A DNA stretch of 64,000 nucleotides from DASTCZ01 sp963704455. GTDB taxonomy: Bacteria; Acidobacteriota; Terriglobia; Acidiferrales; UBA7541. The translations under genes and the position numbers were made by a program. Below the pieces are notes generated by a model, which had not been told where the DNA came from, did not search any database, and saw only the letters and a list, made by a program, of their open reading frames with translations. Position 1 is the stretch's first letter; the number at the start of each line of letters is the position of its first letter. This document shows positions 16,329-23,411 of the stretch, in pieces. Location: positions 2,976,001 to 3,040,000 of the forward strand of contig OY969905.1 of NCBI GenBank assembly GCA_963704455.1. Direction: 5' to 3'.

Positions 16329-17447
16329 ATGATGCAGAACATAGGGCAAAAGCCCATGCTGCAGCGCCGTTGGTTTCGATGGGTCCTCGCATTTCTGTGC
16401 TGGACCAGCATCGGCCTCTTCTTCGCGAGCCAAACCTATCTCACGTACAAGAGCTCGGGTGGCAAAGCTCCTCTTCGATTCGTTTTGGAGTTGAATCTGT
16501 CCGAGTGGTATTTATGGGCAGTCCTTGCACCGGGGATTGTTTGGCTGGCAAAACGGTTTCCGATCGACCGAAAGAGATGGGCGCGAAATCTGGCCATTCA
16601 TTGCGTTGCAGGAGTCGGCGTGGCGTTAACCACGTGGCAACTGAACAACGTTTTCCGGGGCTATGCTCTGGGCATCCGGCGGACAACGTCATTGGTCTAT
16701 GTCTTTCACCAGAATCTGGTCATCTACATGATTCTGGTCGCGGGGACTCAGGGCTATCTATTTTACCAACGCTACCGGCAGGGCGAGCTCAGGGCAGCGC
16801 AGCTCAGCGCACAACTCGCGGAAGCGCAAATCCAGGCGTTGCGAATGCAATTGCATCCCCATTTCTTGTTCAACACCTTGAATGCCATCTCCACGCTGGT
16901 TCATAAGAATCCAGAATCCGCGGACCGCATGATCGCCCGGCTCAGCGAGTTACTGCGGCTTACCATTGAGAATGTGGGCGTGCAGGAAGTCCCCCTTGCG
17001 CAGGAGTTGGAGTTTCTGGATCGTTATTTGCAGATCGAATGGACGCGGTTCGGTGACCGGCTTACAGTCCAAATGGACATCGCGCCCGAAACGCTCGATG
17101 CCAGCACTCCCTATCTAATTCTTCAGCCGCTGGTGGAAAATGCCATACGTCACGGGATCGCGTCACGCGCAGCGCCAGGCCGCGTAACCGTGCGCTCCGT
17201 TCGAGAGGGCGATATGCTCGTTCTGGAAGTGAAAGACGATGGACCTGGGATACAGCCCGGCTTGGGACTCAAGAGCGGCGTGGGAATCTCAAGTACTCGG
17301 GCGCGTCTTGAAGGACTTTACGGCAGCGCGCATCGATTCGAATGGAAAAATGGCGACCAAGGCGGCTTGATCGTGACGATCGTTTTCCCATTCCGATTGA
17401 TTCTGACAGGTCCGAATGCGCGCAACAGCGAAAGATTACAGAAGTGA
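16329..17447 (+). CDS. LytS/YehU-type sensor histidine kinase
   Basis: A 372-aa membrane kinase. Three or four hydrophobic segments occupy the first 146 residues (about 15-33, 57-75, 88-105, 119-146) with no periplasmic sensor domain. A short coiled coil (QGELRAAQLSAQLAEAQIQ) leads to the His_kinase domain with LHPHFLFNTLN (phosphoacceptor His about residue 178). The ATPase domain has the N box LVENAIRHG and the G boxes DDGPG and GVGISSTRARL. The frame allows a TTG start at 16311; ATG 16329 was chosen though no strong Shine-Dalgarno is seen. Its stop overlaps the response-regulator start (GTGA), indicating translational coupling. Confidence 0.9.
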   Translation: MMQNIGQKPMLQRRWFRWVLAFLCWTSIGLFFASQTYLTYKSSGGKAPLRFVLELNLSEWYLWAVLAPGIVWLAKRFPIDRKRWARNLAIHCVAGVGVALTTWQLNNVFRGYALGIRRTTSLVYVFHQNLVIYMILVAGTQGYLFYQRYRQGELRAAQLSAQLAEAQIQALRMQLHPHFLFNTLNAISTLVHKNPESADRMIARLSELLRLTIENVGVQEVPLAQELEFLDRYLQIEWTRFGDRLTVQMDIAPETLDASTPYLILQPLVENAIRHGIASRAAPGRVTVRSVREGDMLVLEVKDDGPGIQPGLGLKSGVGISSTRARLEGLYGSAHRFEWKNGDQGGLIVTIVFPFRLILTGPNARNSERLQK

Positions 17448-18211
17448 AGATCCGGACACTCATTGTGGATGACGAACCCCTGGGCCGGGAACGGATTCGC
17501 ACTCTGCTCGGCGGCGATGAGGAAATCGAAGTAGTCGGTGAATGCGGGGATGGACGACAAGCCATCCTCGCAATCGAGAAATTCAAACCCGATCTGGTTT
17601 TCCTTGATGTGCAGATGCCTGAGTTAGACGGTTTTGCAGTACTCGACATGATCGCGTCCGGGCAAATGCCGTTCATAATTTTTGTTACGGCGTATGACCG
17701 CTACGCGGTGCAGGCATTTGAAGTACATGCACTCGATTATCTTTTGAAGTCATTCGACCGCGAACGCTTTCAAACCGCATTGCAGCGCGCGAAAGATGAA
17801 ATCGGGCGCTCGCGCGAGGGGCATTGGAACGATCGGCTGGCGGGCTTACTCGAAGACTTACAGGCGCGACAAAAATGGGTGACGCGAATTATCATCAGAT
17901 CAGCGGGGCGAATCAGCTTTCTGCGGGTCGAGGAGGTGGATTGGGTCGAAGCCGCCGATAATTATGTGCGCCTTCACGCAGGCCATGAATCCCATTTGAT
18001 TCGCGAAACGTTGCAATCGCTTGAAAAACGCCTCGATTCCAATAAATTCCTGCGGATTCACCGCTCGACCATCGTAAACATAGACCGGATACAAGAATTG
18101 CGTCCGCTATTTCACGGGGACTATGCCGTGAAGCTAAGGGATGGTACGGAGCTGACTCTCAGTCGCAAATACAGAGAAAACTTGGCTGAGCCTCTGGGAC
18201 AATATCTCTGA
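17444..18211 (+). CDS. LytTR-family DNA-binding response regulator
   Basis: A 255-aa protein starting at GTG 17444, which overlaps the kinase stop by 4 nt; the open frame from 17342 is a read-through of the kinase 3' end. The receiver domain has acidic D9-D10, phosphoacceptor D55 (FLDVQMP), T82 (FVTAYD) and K102; the usual Lys-Pro is Lys-Ser (DYLLKSF). The C-terminal LytTR domain (about 145-250) contains GRISFLRVEEVDWVEAADNYV, LQSLEKRLDSNKFLRIHRS and ELTLSRKYRENL. It should bind paired direct repeats; a candidate site lies at 18253-18281, downstream of this gene. Confidence 0.93.
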   Translation: MKIRTLIVDDEPLGRERIRTLLGGDEEIEVVGECGDGRQAILAIEKFKPDLVFLDVQMPELDGFAVLDMIASGQMPFIIFVTAYDRYAVQAFEVHALDYLLKSFDRERFQTALQRAKDEIGRSREGHWNDRLAGLLEDLQARQKWVTRIIIRSAGRISFLRVEEVDWVEAADNYVRLHAGHESHLIRETLQSLEKRLDSNKFLRIHRSTIVNIDRIQELRPLFHGDYAVKLRDGTELTLSRKYRENLAEPLGQYL

Positions 18212-18252
18212 ACCCCAATATTCCAACGTGTGTCAGCTATCCTGCCGTCCCT

Positions 18253-18281
18253 TTCACCCCTAGGTTAGAGCGCTTCACCCC
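18253..18281 (+). promoter_or_regulatory. Candidate LytTR operator: TTCACCCC direct repeat, 21-bp period
   Basis: TTCACCCC occurs at 18253-18260 and again at 18274-18281, separated by 13 bp. Two short direct repeats on the same helix face is the binding geometry of LytTR regulators such as YehT and YpdB. A weak -35-like TTGATG begins at 18289, so the repeats sit just upstream of a possible promoter for the cytochrome gene. No binding data; assignment rests on geometry and location. Confidence 0.4.
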
Positions 18282-18376
18282 AAAACCCTTGATGTCTTAT
18301 GGTCTACCGGTTAAGAGAGAGCCGGAAAGCTGCGGCATGCTACATCACTATTGAAGTGTCGTAACGAGGACATCCG

Positions 18377-19552
18377 ATGGACCAACAAACAAGCTGGCGA
18401 GTTTCCGACCACGCACGCGTCGCGATCTTCATCAGCGGGCTTATCTTTATGGGATTGTCGTCGGATCGTCCGGGCATGGCGCAAACTTCCCCGCAGGCCC
18501 CACTGCCGACGCAGCCAGCCGAGCAGGTCTACAAGAATATTCAGGTGCTGAATGGGATGAACGCCTCGGAGTTGCAGGGCGCGATGTCTTTCATCGCCAG
18601 CTCGCTGGACGTGGATTGCGATTATTGCCACCGTCAAGATAAGGAGGGGACTTTCGCCGGCGACACCGTGCCGGCCAAGTTGCGCGCCCGCGATATGATC
18701 CGCATGACGCGCCGCATCAACCAGGAAACGTTTCACGGAGAAAACAGAGTCACCTGCTTCACGTGCCACCAAGGCAGCACCGCGCCTGTGTCCATGGCCA
18801 CAGGCCTTTTTTCGGTCGCGCCCAGACCGGTCGACACTCCGGCCAGCCCCGCAGGCAATGCGCCGGGCGAACCGTTGCCGAGCGTAAAGGAAGTGCTCGA
18901 TCATTATGTCAAAGCTCTTGGGGGTCAGCCGGCGCTCGATGCTGTGAAAACCCGCGTCATCAAGATCGCCCCTCTCTCGCACGCGAGTTCGGAAAGCTCC
19001 GTTGAAGAGCGGTTTCAGAAAGCGCCGGGAAAAGTATTGATTCTCAGTCAGTCACCGGGGTACACGTCTTGGGCTGGATTTAATGGTCAGCGAGCCTGGG
19101 CGCAGGACTCTCTGAAATCTTACTGGGGCCTGCTGAATAACGCGGAACTACATTCCGTCATGCGCGATTCCGAGATGTACCAGGGCAGCCGCATCACCAG
19201 CCAATACACAAAGGTAGTCGTCGCGGGCAAGGAAGATATCAACTCGCACCCCGTCTTTGTGATTTCCGGGACATCCCCTGAAGGCGTGCGCGAAAAATTC
19301 TATTTCGATGCGCGCTCAGGTTTGCTCCTGCGCAGGCACATTGAGGAACCCACCGCGTTTGGATGGTTCCCGCTCGACTTGAATTTAGAGGGCTACCGCG
19401 AAGTGGACGGCGTGAAAATTCCTTTTGTCGTGCGACAGTCAAGCGCAGGCGGCGCATGGGGCGTACGCACCTCTTACATGATTCTCGAAGTCCATCAGAA
19501 TGTCCCCATTGACGATGAAAAGTTTGACCATCCATCACCTCTCAATAAATGA
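18377..19552 (+). CDS. Exported diheme c-type cytochrome (reaction-centre cytochrome-like) with LolA-like C-terminal domain
   Basis: A 391-aa protein with an N-terminal signal (hydrophobic about residues 14-27). The N-terminal domain has two heme sites, C81-DY-CH and C127-FT-CH, in the spacing of the CytoC_RC family, which in Acidobacteriota occurs without photosynthesis genes. From about residue 175 a second domain begins (LPSVKEVLDHYVKALGG), resembling LolA-like outer-membrane lipoprotein-sorting domains. The same architecture recurs at 33698-34897. Shine-Dalgarno GAGGA precedes ATG 18377. It lies right after a LytTR two-component pair and may be its target. Electron donor and acceptor are unknown. 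Confidence 0.82.
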   Translation: MDQQTSWRVSDHARVAIFISGLIFMGLSSDRPGMAQTSPQAPLPTQPAEQVYKNIQVLNGMNASELQGAMSFIASSLDVDCDYCHRQDKEGTFAGDTVPAKLRARDMIRMTRRINQETFHGENRVTCFTCHQGSTAPVSMATGLFSVAPRPVDTPASPAGNAPGEPLPSVKEVLDHYVKALGGQPALDAVKTRVIKIAPLSHASSESSVEERFQKAPGKVLILSQSPGYTSWAGFNGQRAWAQDSLKSYWGLLNNAELHSVMRDSEMYQGSRITSQYTKVVVAGKEDINSHPVFVISGTSPEGVREKFYFDARSGLLLRRHIEEPTAFGWFPLDLNLEGYREVDGVKIPFVVRQSSAGGAWGVRTSYMILEVHQNVPIDDEKFDHPSPLNK

Positions 19553-19574
19553 GACGCAGTAACAAGGAGGAATC

Positions 19575-19943
19575 GTGCGTAGCGAAATAGCGGCAAGTAT
19601 CTTGATGATTGCCTCTTTAACGCCGTTCTGGCTGCAACAAGACCCACCCAAATCCGCCGCCCCGCCCCAGAATTCGTCCACAGCACGAAGACCACAGTCG
19701 GATCCGATTCCAGACAAATTCGTCAACCTCAAGGTGCTTCCCAAAGATATTACGAAGCCGAAATTGGCGGATATGATGAAACGGTTCTGCATAACATTCA
19801 GCGTTCGATGCAATTACTGCCACGCGGTATCGGACGACCTGACTGAGGGCAGTTTCGACTCTGACGAGAAGGAGACCAAACTAAAGTCACGAGAATTGAT
19901 CAAGGCTATTCTCGAAATTAGTAAGATCAGTTCGGGTGGCTGA
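19575..19943 (+). CDS. Short monoheme c-type cytochrome, apparently truncated CytoC_RC relative
   Basis: A 122-aa protein starting at GTG 19575 with a strong Shine-Dalgarno (AAGGAGG, 19564-19570). The signal region is MRSEIAASILMIASLTPFWL; the single heme site is C79-NY-CH. The stretch from FVNLKVLPKDITKP to RELIKAILEI parallels the neighbouring diheme cytochrome up to the helix before its second CxxCH. The frame then stops (SSGG) without the second heme site or C-terminal domain. It begins only 22 bp after the diheme gene, so co-transcription is likely. It may be a functional monoheme protein or a duplicated copy that lost its 3' end. Confidence 0.65.
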   Translation: MRSEIAASILMIASLTPFWLQQDPPKSAAPPQNSSTARRPQSDPIPDKFVNLKVLPKDITKPKLADMMKRFCITFSVRCNYCHAVSDDLTEGSFDSDEKETKLKSRELIKAILEISKISSGG

Positions 19944-20605
19944 TTGCTAAGTTGCGCGCGGAAACTTTCCGCGGAAGATCTTTGGTCAACGAGCCAAAGT
20001 AGAAACAGATTTCTCCATCATCAAACGCAAACTCCCGGCAGGAGCGCTGGGACCCAGCCTCCCGATGCAAAAGCGCCAAGCATGGTGCTGTGAAAAGTAT
20101 CGAGCCATGTCGTCGCCCTGTGGCTCGCAAGGAAGATATGGTGAGGAGAGTGAGGGAAATTACAAATTTGAGTGAAAGCGAAAGTTGCGATCCTGATGCC
20201 GCCTTGCGACAGAAGGATCTGCTTTTAGGCTTTACTTGCTCGCAATATTTATTCGCGCGGGCAACAGAACAAACGGAATTTACATCTATGTAACATATCG
20301 CCCCCACCCGGGAATGCGGGCGCGGAGAGCAGCAGCCAAGCCGCAAAGAAAAAAGCGGCCTGGTTCTCACGCCCCAACTGCCAACGGTCGGTGCGCGCCA
20401 AGTGACGCGCATTGAAGGCAGGTCCGCCACGGCGGACAAGCCCGGGACGGCTCCATTTAAAAAGCCATCCTGAAAATCTAAAGGTCGAAGTGTGCCGCGG
20501 TGCGTTTCGCCGGGGCAGATTTCAAAAATTGTCCGCGCGAGAGCGGTTTTCCCGCGCACAGGAAAAGTGTGTGTCCAAACGAAATCGCTAACAACGGAGG
20601 ATGAA
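19944..20605 (+). other. Long intergenic region with hairpins and repeat sequences
   Basis: No convincing gene in 660 bp; open frames on both strands lack family features. Visible elements: 20152-20167 matches 16119-16134 exactly, within a wider resemblance of about 40 bp; a 6-bp hairpin TGCGCG/CGCGCA (20392-20411); and a palindromic element at 20417-20440 (GTCCGCC-AC-GGCGGAC core) that resembles 51392-51415. The region forms the leader of the DUF4139 gene at 20606. No riboswitch family was recognised. Confidence 0.5.
20417..20440 (+). repeat. Palindromic repeat element, copy 1
   Basis: A 24-bp element with near-palindromic core GTCCGCC-AC-GGCGGAC. It matches 19 of 24 positions with 51392-51415 in the same orientation; the differing bases partly preserve the palindrome, as expected for a REP-like intergenic element. 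Confidence 0.35.
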
Positions 20606-23353
20606 ATGTTCACAACCGAACCCAAAACCAAGCAGAAGAAGGCCAACCAGAAGAGAGGCACGATTCATGCAGCGATCAGGAATGCGGAGGGAAGTCTGCT
20701 GCACATAATTATTATCGCGGCGCTCGGCGCATTCGCGCTGGCGCAATCGCCTGCGCAGAAGTCTCCGGCACAATTGGGGCAGAAGAATCCCGCGAGCGCA
20801 GCGCACGCGACAACACGAGCAACTGCGCCGCGAGAGTCGAGCGAATCCGCGCCGCAGAGATTGCCGCTGCGGCGAGTGGTGCTCTACAAATCCGGAGTCG
20901 GATACTTCGAGCATGTTGGCCACGTGAGCGGCAACGAAGACGTGGAGATTGATCTGACCAGCAGCCAACTGAATGACGTGCTGAAGTCGCTGACCGCGCT
21001 GGACATGAACGGCGGCCGAATTGTGGGCGCGAGCTACAACTCGCAGGAGCCCGCGGGACACCAACTGGAATCGCTGCCCGTTCCGGTGGCGACGAAGACG
21101 AACCTCGCCGACCTGCTGCAGGCGCTGCGCGGCGCGCGAGTGGAAGTGCGCTCGACCGGCGGCTCGTTCACCGGCCGCGTGCTCGGCGTGGAGAAAGTGC
21201 AGCGGCCGTCGGGAAACCTGATGGTGCAAGTGGATCGCCTGAACCTGATCGGCGATGGCGGCGAAGTGCGCCAGATATTGCTGGAGCAAGGGACGAATGT
21301 TCGCTTCGTGGACCGCGACATGGAGCAGCAGCTTGCGCGCGCGATGGGATTGCTCGACGCGTCGCATCAGGAAGACACGCGGCGGCTGATCCTGAGCACC
21401 GCGGGATTTGGCGAGCGCACTGTGCGCGTGAGCTACATCAGCGAAGTGCCAGTGTGGAAGACGACGTATCGCATCGTGTTGCCGGAGCGCGCCGGTGGCA
21501 AGCCCCTACTGCAAGGCTGGGCAGTGGTTGACAACACCGTAGGTGAGGATTGGGAAAACGTGGAGCTGTCGCTCGCGTCGGGCGCGCCGCAGTCGTTCAT
21601 ACAGAATCTGTCGCAGCCGCTGTACACGCGGCGTCCCGTGGTTGGCTTGCCGCAGGCCTACCAGCTCACTCCGCAGTTGCACAGCGCGACGCTCGTGCCG
21701 GGGTTGGCGGGCCCCACGCGCCTCGTCGGCGCCGTGGTGGATCCGAGCGGCAAGGCGATTGTCGGCGCGAGCGTACGGGTGATGGATGCGAGCGGCCGCG
21801 CGGTGGCGGTGGGCAGATCCGGCGGGAACGGTGTGTATTTATTTGAAGGGCTGACGCAGGGAACATATCAACTGGAGATTTCAATGCCCAATTTCAAATC
21901 GATGAAGATGAGTTCGGTTAGAGTGCTGGACGGACGCGTGAATCGCTACGACGGAAAATTGGAGGTTGGGTCAACGACGGCGACAATGGATGTGAATGCG
22001 GGAGGGCAAGCGGTGATCGAAACGGCGAATACGTCAGTACAAAACGTGCTTACGGGGAGGGAGATTACGGACTTACCGTTTGCGTCGCGCGACGCAATTT
22101 TGATGGGCGGTCTTGATCCGGGCTCACAGACGCAGGGCGGGCCGCGAAATTCAACGTTTGAGGGGCTACCGCAAGGCTCAATCAACGTCACATTCGATGG
22201 AATAAATGTCGTGGACAACCTGCTGCATTCCTCGGACGGATTTTTCGCGGTCAATGACCCGCGGATTAACGACGTGCAGGAGTTCGGAATTACCAGCAAC
22301 GCGATGCAGATGAATTACGTAAGCAAGTCCGGCAGCAACATGATGCAGCGCAGCGTGTACGCGGCGGCGCCCGGATTGCTGGGGGACATGTTTGAGTACC
22401 GCGTACGCGACCGCGTGACAATCCGGAAAAACCAGTCGGCGTTGGTCCCGATTGCGCAGACGGAAATCGAGGCGGAGAAGGTGGCGCTGTGGAGCGCGAG
22501 GCTGGGGATGGCGCGTCCGTTGCGCGCGCTGTGGCTGAAAAATACAAGCGATCTCGTGCTCGACAGCGGCAGCTTCAACGTGATCGAGGACAACGCGTTT
22601 GCAGGAGAGGGGCTCATCGCAACGTTTCACCCCGGAGAACGGCGGCTGATCAGCTACGCAGCGGATCTTGCGTTGCAGGTTGTGCCGCGGCACGAGCCGG
22701 GCACGCCAAAAGTTTCGCATGTGAAAGTGGCGAACAGCGAGCTCGTCCGGACGGTGGAGCAGCGAGAAAAAACAATCTATACGATTCGCAATGAAGACAC
22801 CGTGCCGCGCGTTGTGGTGATCGAGCATCCGATTCGCAGTGATTGGAGCTTGATTGACGAGTTGAAGCCGGAGGAGAAAACTTCGGATGTGTACCGCTTC
22901 AATGTGGAGGTGGCGGCGAAGGAGTCAAAGGATTTTTCAGTGGAAGAGACGCATCCGGAGGACGTGAATATGGATCTGAAGACGTTTGATCAGGATGACC
23001 TTGATGAACTCGCCGCGGATCATGCGCTGACACCGGAGTTGGAGAAGGCGCTGAAGGATATTCTGGCGCAAAGCGACGCCATTGATGACATCGGCGAGGA
23101 AATTAAATCGAAGAACGCGGATGTGGAACAAATCTTCAAGGACCAGAGCCGTTTGCGGGAGAACATGAGGGCACTGAAAGGAACTCCGGAAGAAAAAGCG
23201 CTCTTGCAGCGGTACACGAAAGAGTTGGACGAGGAAGAGAGCCAGCTCGCGACGCTGCGGAAAGAGGTTGCGGACCTGGAGGCGAAGAAAAAGCAGGCGA
23301 AGGAGGAGCTGGACAAGACGATTGAGAAGATGGCGTTTGATGTAAAGCTGTAA
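20606..23353 (+). CDS. DUF4139 exported protein carrying a carboxypeptidase-regulatory plus TonB-plug-like insertion
   Basis: A 915-aa protein; ATG 20606 follows CGGAGG. A hydrophobic export segment lies near residues 31-47. The DUF4139 part begins LPLRRVVLYKSGVGYFEH (about 90) and continues to about 365, is interrupted, and resumes at residue 594 with DMFEYRVRDRVTIRKNQSALVP to a coiled-coil C-terminus ending KMAFDVKL. Residues about 368-590 contain a carboxypeptidase-regulatory-like module (LVGAVVDPSGKAIVGASV) and a segment like the plug of Oar-type TonB receptors (LPFASRDAILMGGLDPGS, NVTFDGINVVDN, INDVQEFGI, YVSKSGSN). The paralogue at 27203-29464 lacks this insertion. No TonB barrel is present. 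Function unknown. Confidence 0.85.
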   Translation: MFTTEPKTKQKKANQKRGTIHAAIRNAEGSLLHIIIIAALGAFALAQSPAQKSPAQLGQKNPASAAHATTRATAPRESSESAPQRLPLRRVVLYKSGVGYFEHVGHVSGNEDVEIDLTSSQLNDVLKSLTALDMNGGRIVGASYNSQEPAGHQLESLPVPVATKTNLADLLQALRGARVEVRSTGGSFTGRVLGVEKVQRPSGNLMVQVDRLNLIGDGGEVRQILLEQGTNVRFVDRDMEQQLARAMGLLDASHQEDTRRLILSTAGFGERTVRVSYISEVPVWKTTYRIVLPERAGGKPLLQGWAVVDNTVGEDWENVELSLASGAPQSFIQNLSQPLYTRRPVVGLPQAYQLTPQLHSATLVPGLAGPTRLVGAVVDPSGKAIVGASVRVMDASGRAVAVGRSGGNGVYLFEGLTQGTYQLEISMPNFKSMKMSSVRVLDGRVNRYDGKLEVGSTTATMDVNAGGQAVIETANTSVQNVLTGREITDLPFASRDAILMGGLDPGSQTQGGPRNSTFEGLPQGSINVTFDGINVVDNLLHSSDGFFAVNDPRINDVQEFGITSNAMQMNYVSKSGSNMMQRSVYAAAPGLLGDMFEYRVRDRVTIRKNQSALVPIAQTEIEAEKVALWSARLGMARPLRALWLKNTSDLVLDSGSFNVIEDNAFAGEGLIATFHPGERRLISYAADLALQVVPRHEPGTPKVSHVKVANSELVRTVEQREKTIYTIRNEDTVPRVVVIEHPIRSDWSLIDELKPEEKTSDVYRFNVEVAAKESKDFSVEETHPEDVNMDLKTFDQDDLDELAADHALTPELEKALKDILAQSDAIDDIGEEIKSKNADVEQIFKDQSRLRENMRALKGTPEEKALLQRYTKELDEEESQLATLRKEVADLEAKKKQAKEELDKTIEKMAFDVKL

Positions 23354-23376
23354 ATGGAACGAATAGACGCACTATT

Positions 23377-23404
23377 GGCCCGGGCCGTGCGAGCGGTCCG
23401 GGCC
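23377..23404. terminator. GC-rich hairpin between convergent genes
   Basis: GGCCCGG and CCGGGCC form a 7-bp stem, with further inner pairing, in the 58-bp gap between the DUF4139 gene (ends 23353) and the ADOP gene (ends 23412). There is no T-run; the terminator role is inferred from position. Confidence 0.45.
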
Positions 23405-23411
23405 TTCCCGG

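Noticed and set aside
16133..16906. Plus-strand frame of 257 codons overlapping the histidine kinase
   Set aside because: Only residues 27-53 resemble a protein family (the DUF4139 relic); the rest is out of frame with the kinase and has no features.
20300..20605. Possible riboswitch before the DUF4139 gene
   Set aside because: Several short hairpins are present, but none matches the conserved core of a riboswitch family that I can recognise.
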